DNA of 14,487 nucleotides from NCBI GenBank assembly GCA_028694075.1, contig JAQUUD010000030.1:1-14487 (forward strand), in the 5' to 3' direction. Below, piece after piece: positions 6,937 to 14,359 of this stretch. Under the pieces are notes generated by a model. The model made no database searches and was not told the origin of the DNA. It saw nothing but the letters and a program-made list of their open reading frames with translations. This DNA is from Clostridia bacterium (GTDB lineage Bacteria > Bacillota > Clostridia > Christensenellales > UBA1242). Both the position numbers and the translations under genes were made by a program. Positions within the stretch are counted from its first letter, which is position 1; each line of letters begins with the position of its first letter.

Positions 6937-7428
6937 TTACATTAAAATTATTGCGATTGTTAAGCCGAATATTATTCCAAGTTTCATATATAACGGAACA
7001 TATTTTTGTGCATCTTTTTCGGCTTTCAAATAGAATTGTTTTAACTGCTCTTTTTGTGCTTCCAACTGTTTTATTTGGTTTAAAACATCAAGTTTTCCTA
7101 AACTTAAAAAAAACAAATTTAAAATATTTTTCTCTTCATCGTTTAAAATTTTAATATCTTTAAAAAGTGTTTCGTTTGTTAATTTTTGATTGTTATTAAG
7201 GCAATCAACATAATTTTTTATTATCTTCAATACTTCTTTGTTATGCGTTGAAAAATCTCGCATTATGGAAACAAGTTTGTGTTGAGAAAAATTTATTTCC
7301 AAACATAATTTTTCAAACAACAACTCCAAATTTTTAAAAAATCTTAAGCGGTTGTTATAATATGCAGACAAGCCGTAACCGATATATCCGCAGATTACAA
7401 CAATACCGGCAAGGATTAAATATTTCAT
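6937..7428 (-). CDS. spoIIIAB: Stage III sporulation protein AB
   Basis: SpoIIIAB is an integral membrane protein of the SpoIIIA complex with similarity to type II secretion GspF-like proteins. The 163-residue protein (B. subtilis about 171) has a membrane helix at each end (about 3-22 and 147-162) around a helical cytoplasmic domain that contains the conserved FFKNLELLFEKLCLEINFSQ segment. Its ATG overlaps the spoIIIAA stop by 4 nt (7425-7428), and GGAGG about 4 nt upstream inside spoIIIAA supports coupled translation. Confidence 0.93.
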   Translation of the reverse strand: MKYLILAGIVVICGYIGYGLSAYYNNRLRFFKNLELLFEKLCLEINFSQHKLVSIMRDFSTHNKEVLKIIKNYVDCLNNNQKLTNETLFKDIKILNDEEKNILNLFFLSLGKLDVLNQIKQLEAQKEQLKQFYLKAEKDAQKYVPLYMKLGIIFGLTIAIILM

Positions 7429-8336
7429 TTGCCCTCCGCATAAATCTTTTCAAAATTTCCATTATATACACCTTCAATAACACCGGGCTTTCCCGCTTTT
7501 TTTAAGACCACATATCTTTCAAAAATGTTTGCAATTTTATTAAAATTTTGCTTTTGTTTTAACTGATAAACCGAATCAGCGTGAATGGTTGCCAGAATAT
7601 TAACCCCGCAATTACTTGCGTATTTAACCGCCTCAAAATCATTGTCATCTCCAAGTTCATCGGTTACAATGAGATGCGGATTCATTGCTCTTATACCCTG
7701 CAAAAAACCATTATGCTTGTCCGTAAATGAAAGAACATCACAAAATTTGCCGACCTGCAATTTGTTCCCTTTGCCCGCAATTTCGCCACGCTCATCAATA
7801 ATTAAAACATTATGGCTCATATTCCTTAAAGAAAGTTGATTAACAAAATCCCTAATGAATGTTGTTTTGCCCTGCCCCGGCGATGAAATGATTAAAACAT
7901 TTTTTAGTTCCTGCTCATCATAAAGTTGTTTAAAAACCGGCAAACAGCAATTTCTGACTTCGTGAGGAATTCTTATATTAACGCTTGAAAAATTTGTTAT
8001 TGTTTTGATTTTGGAATTTTCCATTACAACTGTTCCGCAAACACCGATTCTTTCTCCGCCATCTAAAACCAAATAACCTTGTTTAAGTTCTTCGTTAACA
8101 GAATAAATTGAAAACTCACTTGCTTTAAAAATTATATCTTCAATCATATTTTTTGAAGCAATAATTGCTCTATCCGAAGACAATTGAATTCCGTTTTCAC
8201 CTAAAAAATTAGCCTGTCCGTCAAAAAAAATAACAACGGGCTTTGCTTCTCTTAACCTTATTTCATTGATTTTTGAAAAGTTGACTTTGTTAGAAAGTAT
8301 CCTGTAAATTTTTTCATCTAAAATTTTATCAAGCAT
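7425..8336 (-). CDS. spoIIIAA: Stage III sporulation protein AA (ATPase)
   Basis: SpoIIIAA is a cytoplasmic secretion-type (GspE/VirB11-like) ATPase, thought to energise the SpoIIIA-SpoIIQ channel from the mother cell. The 303-residue protein has the N-terminal INEIRLREAKPVVI domain, a Walker A motif SSPGQGKTT (151-159), IIDERGEIAG (179-188) and a Walker B-like LIVTDELG (222-229), followed by ATIHAD (249-254), the His-box equivalent. All key residues are present. It is the first gene of the operon. The only good ribosome binding site (GGAG, 8347-8344) lies in the 3' arm of a hairpin ending directly at the start codon. Confidence 0.95.
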   Translation of the reverse strand: MLDKILDEKIYRILSNKVNFSKINEIRLREAKPVVIFFDGQANFLGENGIQLSSDRAIIASKNMIEDIIFKASEFSIYSVNEELKQGYLVLDGGERIGVCGTVVMENSKIKTITNFSSVNIRIPHEVRNCCLPVFKQLYDEQELKNVLIISSPGQGKTTFIRDFVNQLSLRNMSHNVLIIDERGEIAGKGNKLQVGKFCDVLSFTDKHNGFLQGIRAMNPHLIVTDELGDDNDFEAVKYASNCGVNILATIHADSVYQLKQKQNFNKIANIFERYVVLKKAGKPGVIEGVYNGNFEKIYAEGK

Positions 8337-8372
8337 AAAAAAACTCCATCATTTTAATGTATGACGGAGTTT
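8337..8372 (-). terminator. Terminator-like hairpin overlapping the spoIIIAA ribosome binding site
   Basis: Read on the minus strand, 8372-8361 pairs with 8352-8341 (12 bp including one G-U pair, 8-nt loop). It is followed by a run of seven T (8343-8337) that reaches the spoIIIAA ATG. This is a good intrinsic terminator for read-through from parEC. The descending arm also contains the spoIIIAA Shine-Dalgarno sequence GGAG (8347-8344), which would be hidden in such read-through RNA. Confidence 0.75.
8356..8363 (-). promoter_or_regulatory. Sigma-E-like -10 element of the spoIIIA operon
   Basis: The minus strand reads CATACATT at 8363-8356, matching the Bacillus sigma-E -10 consensus CATACAnT. 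spoIIIA operons are known sigma-E targets. The expected start near 8349 would leave a leader of about 13 nt beginning next to the GGAG ribosome binding site. The -35 region (about 14 bp upstream) is AT-rich but not a clear consensus match, so this rests mainly on the -10 and its position. Confidence 0.5.
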
Positions 8373-8417
8373 AATTAATTAAAACTAATTTATATATAAA
8401 ACTGACAAAGCAAGTTT

Positions 8418-8519
8418 CGGAAGCCCCCGTTTGCTAAAAAAGCAAACGGGGCACGGGCTTAGATTAGGCTTTGCCTAATCTAAGCCCGTGCCTGTGATTT
8501 GAAAAATCACAGGCTTCCG
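8418..8519. repeat. Cloverleaf (four-way-junction) element E3
   Basis: The closing stem cggaagc(c)/(g)gcttccg pairs 8418-8425 with 8512-8519 and encloses three perfect hairpins. Arm A pairs 8425-8435 with 8441-8451 (11 bp, five-A loop). Arm B pairs 8452-8469 with 8473-8490 (18 bp, TTT loop). Arm C pairs 8491-8500 with 8504-8513 (10 bp, GAA loop). The arms abut with no unpaired bases; the edge bases of the closing stem can pair with either partner. The architecture equals E1 and E2 but the sequence differs. Only arm B shares words with E2 (cgggctta, and the tip ggcaaagcc on the minus strand). It lies 188 bp downstream of the parC stop. Confidence 0.85.
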
Positions 8520-8635
8520 CCAATTTTAGACTTTTTATTACTGAACATTGATACAACTACTAAATATTAATGACAATTATTTTGTAAAAAAATATTTTCC
8601 CACTTCTTTCTAATTTCAAATTAAATAATATTCAC

Positions 8636-8680
8636 TTATAAAAACTATTTTAATTTGTTCATTTTATAAGAACTATTTTA
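8636..8680. repeat. Short direct repeat downstream of parC
   Basis: The 17-mer at 8636-8652 (ttataaaaactatttta) recurs at 8664-8680 with a single mismatch, giving a 28-bp period. It lies in AT-rich DNA between parC and E3 where no gene is visible. No function can be assigned. Confidence 0.5.
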
Positions 8681-8706
8681 TCAAAAAAAATTTTTAAGCA
8701 AGATAC

Positions 8707-11388
8707 CTAAATCTTCTCAAAAATTTTATTGCATTCGCCTTTAATGATATTTTTGCCGGCTGAGATTCTATTGTCATATATAATCTTGCTGGTTTGAAAC
8801 ACCTGAAAATTTTTGTCAGATTGTATTATTAAATCCGCAGGCTCGATTTTATATTTTGCAAAAATTAGACTGCTATTATTTTTTAATGTTATTGTTTTTA
8901 AACCCTTTCTATTTCTATGCATCAGTTCATAATCACCCACCGGAACTTTTTTTGCATATCCATTGTTTGTTACAAGTGTTACACTTCCGCTTTTTTCGGT
9001 TTGCCCCGCAAAAATCACACAATCGTCAACCAAATTGATTGCCCTAACTCCTGATGCCATTCTTTTTTGAAGTGGAATCTCTGCTGATTTTATTTTAAGA
9101 GAGTATCCTTTTTTTGAAATTAAGATAAGGCTATCAGAATCAGTCTCGACTTCCACATTTATTACTTCATCATTATCTTTTATACTAAGAGCATTATAAT
9201 ATTGTTTACTAATCAAATATTCTTTCAATAAAGTTTTTTTGATTATTCCTTGCTTTGTATAAAAAATTATTGTTTTTTCTTTTCGATTTTTTTCAATATT
9301 ATGTTCAAGATTTTCTTTGTCGCCGATTTTATTAAAGTTGCCTTGATTTTCGGTTTCGCTTAAAATGCTTGCTGGTATAATTTTAACTGGTCGCTCATTA
9401 AATTCAACCTTAATATTTAAATCTTGAATTCCTAGTCCTTTTTTATTGATTTTAATGTCTGGAATTTCTTCGGCTTTTAACTTTAAACAATTTCCTAGAT
9501 TTGTAAAAATGAGCAAGTCAGTGTTGCTTAAACATTCAATTCGGTCAGTTGTTATATCGTTTATATTGCTAATATTTTCAGAACTTTTTATTTTTATTTT
9601 TTCATTTTCTATTACTAAATTTTTTATTTTTTTATCGGCAGTAATTGACACAACACAAGGCTGAACAATTTTATTTTCCTTTATTGCGGAACTGGTTTCA
9701 GGTTGCTTTTGCTCAATTTCTTCTGTAATTAAAGTTTTTCTAATGTTGCCAAAGCGTTTCTTAATATCCTTTAATTCTTCAATAATAATTTTATATTGCA
9801 AGTCTTGCGAATTTAAAATTTCTTTTAAATGTTTAATGCTTTCTTGTAAGTCTTTATACTCCTGTTCAAGTTTTAATATTTCAAGATTAACAAGCCTTGC
9901 CAAACGAATATCCAAGATTGCCTGTGCTTGAATTTCGGTTAATTTTATTTTTTCCATAAGCGAATGTTTTGCTTCACTTACGGAATTTGACTTCCTTATA
10001 ATTGAAATAATCAAATCAATTTGGTTGATTGCAATCAATAGACCTTCAACGATATGTTCTCTAGCCTGAGCATTTTTTAAATCGTACTCAGACTTTCTTA
10101 CAAGAACTTCCCGTTGATAATTAACATAATATTCAACTATTTCCTTTATGCCCATTTGCTTAGGCTTGCCACCAGCAATTGCAACCATATTTATGTTATA
10201 CTGCACTTCAAGTTGAGTGTTTTTATAAAGATATTCCAAAACCGCATTAACGTTTCCGCCATTTTTGATTTTAATAACGGCACGCATACCATTGCGGTCA
10301 GATTCATCTAATATTTCACCGACATATTCGAGTTCTTCTTTTTTGGCTTCTCTCAACTCCGCAATTTTTTGCAATAATGATGCTTTGTTAACCTGATAAG
10401 GCAATTCAGATATGACAATATTATTTTTATCGCCATCTGACTCAACATTAATTTTTGCTCTTAAAATTATTTTTCCTTTGCCAGTTTTATAAGCCTGTGT
10501 TAAACTTTCTCCAACAATCATAACTGCGCCGGTTGGAAAATCTGGTCCTTTAATATGTTTCATAAAGTCGGACAAACTAATTTTTGGATTTTTTATATAC
10601 GCACAAACTCCGTCAATAACTTCACTTAAATTATGAGGAGGAATATTGGTTGCAAGCCCTACAGCGATTCCCGTTGCACCATTAACCAGCAAGTTAGGGA
10701 ATTTTCCGGGGAGCATATCCGGCTCTTTTATTGTGTCATCAAAATTAAAACTCCACGAAACCGTATCTCTATGCAAATCCTTCAAAAGTTCCAATGCAAG
10801 ATTTGTCAGTTTGGCTTCGGTATATCTCATTGCAGCGGGGCTGTCGCCATCAATTGAGCCGAAGTTGCCGTGACCGTCAACAAGAGTTTCTCTCAAACTG
10901 TAATCTTGTGCCATTCTGACCATTGCATCATAAACAGATGAATCTCCGTGCGGGTGATATTTACCCATACAATCGCCGACAATACGAGCCGATTTCCTAT
11001 ATTGTTTCTCGGGGGTTAAACCCAGTTCCAACATTGAATATAAAATTCTTCTTTGAACTGGCTTAAGTCCATCTTCAACTCTTGGCAAAGCCCTATCCAT
11101 AACAACATATTCAGTATAAGGTATCATTGAGTTATGAATAACTTCACTGATTGATTTATCAAATATTACGCCATTATTTTGATTATCCGATTTATTAGAC
11201 ACTTTTTGCTCCCTGTTTTTTACTTTTAATTTATTTTCGCTATGTTCAGAAATCAAATCATCAAATGACATTTGCCCTTTTAAAATTGATGACTTTTCAT
11301 TCTTGTTTTGTTTTCTTTTATTATAAAGAAATGCTTCATAACTTATTTGACCTTCAAGTTGAATTTGTTCATCTTCGGTATTATCCAT
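8707..11388 (-). CDS. parC: Type IIA topoisomerase subunit A (ParC/GyrA family)
   Basis: DNA-cleaving subunit of a type IIA topoisomerase that passes duplex DNA through a transient double-strand break. The 893-residue protein has an unusual N-terminal extension (about 1-75), then the winged-helix breakage domain with catalytic Tyr189 in AAMRYTEA. The quinolone region HPHGDSSVYD has Ser150 and Asp154, the susceptible residues corresponding to E. coli GyrA 83 and 87. A coiled coil and a C-terminal beta-propeller of about five to six blades follow; no canonical GyrA box (QRRGGKG) is visible, which favours topoisomerase IV over gyrase. The extension carries GQISY (13-17) and GQMSF (38-42) in similar contexts 25 residues apart. 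The ATG is 4 nt after the parE stop; an in-frame TTG at 11400 is an alternative. The gyrA/parC choice is not certain. Confidence 0.9.
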   Translation of the reverse strand: MDNTEDEQIQLEGQISYEAFLYNKRKQNKNEKSSILKGQMSFDDLISEHSENKLKVKNREQKVSNKSDNQNNGVIFDKSISEVIHNSMIPYTEYVVMDRALPRVEDGLKPVQRRILYSMLELGLTPEKQYRKSARIVGDCMGKYHPHGDSSVYDAMVRMAQDYSLRETLVDGHGNFGSIDGDSPAAMRYTEAKLTNLALELLKDLHRDTVSWSFNFDDTIKEPDMLPGKFPNLLVNGATGIAVGLATNIPPHNLSEVIDGVCAYIKNPKISLSDFMKHIKGPDFPTGAVMIVGESLTQAYKTGKGKIILRAKINVESDGDKNNIVISELPYQVNKASLLQKIAELREAKKEELEYVGEILDESDRNGMRAVIKIKNGGNVNAVLEYLYKNTQLEVQYNINMVAIAGGKPKQMGIKEIVEYYVNYQREVLVRKSEYDLKNAQAREHIVEGLLIAINQIDLIISIIRKSNSVSEAKHSLMEKIKLTEIQAQAILDIRLARLVNLEILKLEQEYKDLQESIKHLKEILNSQDLQYKIIIEELKDIKKRFGNIRKTLITEEIEQKQPETSSAIKENKIVQPCVVSITADKKIKNLVIENEKIKIKSSENISNINDITTDRIECLSNTDLLIFTNLGNCLKLKAEEIPDIKINKKGLGIQDLNIKVEFNERPVKIIPASILSETENQGNFNKIGDKENLEHNIEKNRKEKTIIFYTKQGIIKKTLLKEYLISKQYYNALSIKDNDEVINVEVETDSDSLILISKKGYSLKIKSAEIPLQKRMASGVRAINLVDDCVIFAGQTEKSGSVTLVTNNGYAKKVPVGDYELMHRNRKGLKTITLKNNSSLIFAKYKIEPADLIIQSDKNFQVFQTSKIIYDNRISAGKNIIKGECNKIFEKI

Positions 11389-11392
11389 TTTT

Positions 11393-13333
11393 TCAACCAA
11401 TTTCCTTTAAAAATTTATCTTCTTTATTAAAATTGGCAAATCGAGCAATATACTCCTTTCTTGCTGTGATATCGTCGCCCATTAGCGTGGTTATCATTTT
11501 CTCAGATTCTTCGGCATCTTGAATTGTAACTCTTATTAAACTTCTTTTTTCCGGATTCATTGTTGTTTCCCATAATTGTTCAGGATTCATTTCACCAAGA
11601 CCTTTATATCTTTGAATTTGATAACCTTGCCCAATTTTTTTAATTGCTTCTGGCAATTCGTTATCACTATAAACATAAAGTTCTTTTTTCTGCTTATATA
11701 CTTTATAAAGCGGAGGCAAACCAATAAAAATATGACCGTTTTGAATTAACTCACGCATATATCTATAAAAAAATGTAAGTAAAATTGCACGAATATGAGC
11801 GCCGTCTTGGTCGGCATCTGAAAGGATAATAACTTTGCCATATCTCAGATTTTTGATGTTAAGGTCACTGCCGATTCCCGTTTCAATTGCACTTATTATT
11901 GTTTTGATTTCATCGTTGGCAAGCACTTGATCAATTTTTTTCTTTTCAGCATTAAGCGGTTTTCCTTTCAACGGCAAAATGGCTTGAAATTTTCTATCTC
12001 TGCCTTGTTTAGCGCTTCCGCCCGCACTGTCCCCTTCCACAATAAACAATTCTGCGTTTTCGGCTTTTCGATTTGTGCAACTCGCAAGTTTTCCGACCAA
12101 ATTATAATTATCAATTGATGATTTTGCCCTTGTAATTTCCTTAACTTTCTTTGCTGCTTCCCTAACTTTTGCGGCATTTTTTGCTTTGCCTATTATTATT
12201 TCGCCAATTTTCAAATTTCGGTTGCCTGAAAAAATCTTGTTTAATCCGGTTATTACAAGTTTCTCAACAATACCTTTGATTTCAGGGTTTCCAAGTTTTG
12301 TTTTTGTTTGACCTTCAAACTGCAAATTGTTTGCTTTAATAGACAAAACCGCTGAAATACCTTCTTTGAAATCATCGCCTGTTAAATTTACTTCTTTTTC
12401 TTTCAAAAAATTATGCTTTCTTGCAAATTCATTCATAAACTTAGTGAAACCGGTTTTGAAGCCTATATAATGACTTCCGCCTTCGCTTGTTGGAATATTG
12501 TTTGCAAAAGTCAAAATATTTTCTGTGTAATTATTTACATATAAAAAAGCAACATTTAAAAGTAAATTATCGCCTTCTGCTTCTAATTCTAAAGGACTTT
12601 CAAAAAGTCTTGTGATATCTTTGTTTAAATGATATACAAAATCTTTGAGTCCGCCATTAAAACAAAACTCTTCCGACGAATTATAAATTTTATCTTCTAA
12701 TTTTAAAATAATGCCTTTATTCAAAAAAGCAAGTTCACGAAGCCGTTCGGCGATAAGTTTCGATTCAAACTGCGCATCACCGAAAACTTTTCTATCCGGT
12801 TTAAATTGCACGGTTGTGCCGGAGCCTTTTGAGTTACCCATTTCTTTTAAGGGGGTTACTGGAATTCCACACTTTATTTTGCCTTTTTTGTCTTCAAAAC
12901 TGCTAAATTCCATAAAATATTTTTTGCCACCGCGATTAACTGTAACTTTTAACCATTCAGATAAGGCATTTGTTACAGATGCACCAACGCCGTGAAGTCC
13001 GCCCGAATAACCATAATTTTTATTATTAAATTTTCCGCCGGCGTGCAAGCGAGTGAACACAATTTCAACACCTGATTTTTTTTGAGTTGGGTGCATATCA
13101 ACTGGGATACCCCGCCCGTTATCTTCAACAATTGCAGAGCCGTCTTTTTCCAAAGTGATTATAATTTTATTTCCGAATCCATTTGATACTTCATCAATCG
13201 CGTTGTCTACAATTTCCCATAATATATGATGCAGACCTTTGACGCCGGTTGTGCCAATATACATTCCGGGTCGCAAACGAACTGCTTCCAAGCCTTCAAG
13301 CACTAAAATATCTTTTGATTCGTAATTACTCAT
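11393..13333 (-). CDS. parE: Type IIA topoisomerase subunit B (ParE/GyrB family)
   Basis: ATPase subunit partnering the adjacent A subunit. The 646-residue protein has a GHKL ATPase domain (EIVDNAIDE 40-48, DNGRG 71-75, GGLHGVG 111-117), a transducer domain with QTK (342-344) contacting ATP, and a TOPRIM domain (EGDSAGGS 433-440, PLKGK, DADQD 506-510). The C-terminal block QRYKGLGEMNPEQLWETTM is present. Length and motifs are complete. Some motifs are GyrB-like (QTKTKLGN) and others ParE-like (C-terminus, location away from dnaA/recF), so parE is the better but not certain name. AGGAG lies 11 nt before the ATG. A possible promoter (TTGAAA at 13426-13421, 17 bp, AT-rich -10) is weak. The next gene, parC, follows after 4 nt. 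Confidence 0.92.
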   Translation of the reverse strand: MSNYESKDILVLEGLEAVRLRPGMYIGTTGVKGLHHILWEIVDNAIDEVSNGFGNKIIITLEKDGSAIVEDNGRGIPVDMHPTQKKSGVEIVFTRLHAGGKFNNKNYGYSGGLHGVGASVTNALSEWLKVTVNRGGKKYFMEFSSFEDKKGKIKCGIPVTPLKEMGNSKGSGTTVQFKPDRKVFGDAQFESKLIAERLRELAFLNKGIILKLEDKIYNSSEEFCFNGGLKDFVYHLNKDITRLFESPLELEAEGDNLLLNVAFLYVNNYTENILTFANNIPTSEGGSHYIGFKTGFTKFMNEFARKHNFLKEKEVNLTGDDFKEGISAVLSIKANNLQFEGQTKTKLGNPEIKGIVEKLVITGLNKIFSGNRNLKIGEIIIGKAKNAAKVREAAKKVKEITRAKSSIDNYNLVGKLASCTNRKAENAELFIVEGDSAGGSAKQGRDRKFQAILPLKGKPLNAEKKKIDQVLANDEIKTIISAIETGIGSDLNIKNLRYGKVIILSDADQDGAHIRAILLTFFYRYMRELIQNGHIFIGLPPLYKVYKQKKELYVYSDNELPEAIKKIGQGYQIQRYKGLGEMNPEQLWETTMNPEKRSLIRVTIQDAEESEKMITTLMGDDITARKEYIARFANFNKEDKFLKEIG

Positions 13334-13529
13334 CTTTATTTTTTCTCCTGAATTTTATATATATTTATTTTGTTTGATATTAAAAATTAATCAATTCATA
13401 TAATTAACTTAAACTAAAATTTTCAAAATTATTATGATACAAATTTTTTAATAACGCGAGTTTTTGACTACTTTTTAAATCTTTAATTTTATTTTTATTA
13501 AAATTTTGTTATTAAACATATTTACGATT

Positions 13530-14216
13530 TCATAAATTTAAAAAATTTTTTAATATATCTAAAATTTTTTCTTTTCCATTCATATTTTGCATTGTTTTGT
13601 CCATTGTTTTGTTAGGTGCGTTAGGTGTTTTGTCCGTTGCTTGTTTCGCATTGGGAAATTTTCGCACTGCAACTGGCTTTTCTGCCGAATAAGGAATGAT
13701 ATCTTCAACACCAACAAAAAGTTTTTTTGCAAGTTCTTGGCAATAATGTTTGATTTTGCTTTTTGCCACCTTATCGCTTTTTGTTGCAATGACTTTTAAA
13801 GGAATATTATTAAGATATAAAAATTTCAGCATATTCAAATCCAGTTCAGACGGAGTATGCCTTATATCTAAAAGCAAAAAAACAAGCCTTAATTGTTTGG
13901 ATAACATCAAATATTTTTCAATTAAATCTGACCATAATTCCCTATTTGCTTTTCCAGTTCTTGAAAACCCATAACCTGGCAAATCCACAAAATAAAAATT
14001 ATTATTTATTATAAAATAATTAACCATTTTAGTAAGTCCTGGTGTTATAGATGTTCTTGCAAGCCTTTTTTTATTAGTCAACGAATTAATTAAACTGCTT
14101 TTGCCCACATTGCTTCTGCCAACAAAAGCGAACTCTGGCAAATCAGTTAAAAACTGTTCTTGCTTAACTGCACTGGTTTTATAATCCGCCGTAATAATAT
14201 TAAACTTTTTATTCAT
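13530..14216 (-). CDS. engB: Ribosome biogenesis GTP-binding protein EngB/YsxC
   Basis: An essential GTPase for assembly of the large ribosomal subunit. The 228-residue protein shows G1 GRSNVGKS (33-40), the family-specific TPGLT (59-63), G3 DLPGYGF (78-84), G4 TKSDK (145-149) and G5 SAEK (177-180). The ATG at 14216 matches the family N-terminus. A GTG at 14288 would extend it by 24 residues but lies inside the upstream terminator hairpin, so it was rejected. A segment of about 33 residues (181-213, rich in Lys, Asn, Thr, Met) precedes the final helix and makes the protein longer than usual (about 195). Its DNA contains short direct repeats (gttttgtcc, ttaggtg), suggesting slippage. No Shine-Dalgarno is visible, and the predicted transcription start is only a few bases before the ATG. 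Confidence 0.94.
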   Translation of the reverse strand: MNKKFNIITADYKTSAVKQEQFLTDLPEFAFVGRSNVGKSSLINSLTNKKRLARTSITPGLTKMVNYFIINNNFYFVDLPGYGFSRTGKANRELWSDLIEKYLMLSKQLRLVFLLLDIRHTPSELDLNMLKFLYLNNIPLKVIATKSDKVAKSKIKHYCQELAKKLFVGVEDIIPYSAEKPVAVRKFPNAKQATDKTPNAPNKTMDKTMQNMNGKEKILDILKNFLNL

Positions 14217-14225
14217 ACATTTGAA

Positions 14226-14255
14226 ATTATAACAAATTAACCCCAGCATTATCAA
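14226..14255 (-). promoter_or_regulatory. Sigma-A-type promoter of engB
   Basis: The minus strand has -35 TTGATA (14255-14250), an 18-bp spacer and a perfect -10 TATAAT (14231-14226). The start site expected near 14219 is about 3 nt upstream of the engB ATG at 14216, implying a leaderless or nearly leaderless mRNA, consistent with the lack of a Shine-Dalgarno sequence. Confidence 0.7.
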
Positions 14256-14275
14256 CAATTTTTGCAAATAAACTT

Positions 14276-14307
14276 TAAAACAAAACACCGACTTAAAGAC
14301 GGTGTTT
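14276..14307 (-). terminator. Intrinsic terminator after the right-edge gene
   Basis: Read on the minus strand, AAACACCG (14307-14300) pairs with CGGTGTTT (14290-14283) around a 9-nt loop and is followed by a T-rich tract (TGTTTT, to about 14276). It separates the partial gene at 14360-14487 from engB. Another short inverted repeat (ctaaat/atttag, 14334-14350) lies between it and that gene's stop codon. Confidence 0.75.
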
Positions 14308-14359
14308 GATTTATAACTTTAAAAACGACTAATCTAAATCTTCAATTTAGCCAACTTCT

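Noticed and set aside
8418..8519. E3 as an ordinary intrinsic terminator of parC
   Set aside because: No T-tract follows the structure on the minus strand; a proper hairpin with seven T lies further on, at 8372-8337.
11389..11400. TTG start for parC overlapping parE
   Set aside because: It would add only four residues with a ribosome site only 2 nt away. The ATG at 11388 is more likely, though its spacing is also imperfect.
14217..14288. N-terminal extension of engB from a GTG at 14288
   Set aside because: The codon lies inside the intrinsic terminator hairpin and upstream of the engB promoter, and the family N-terminus matches the ATG at 14216.
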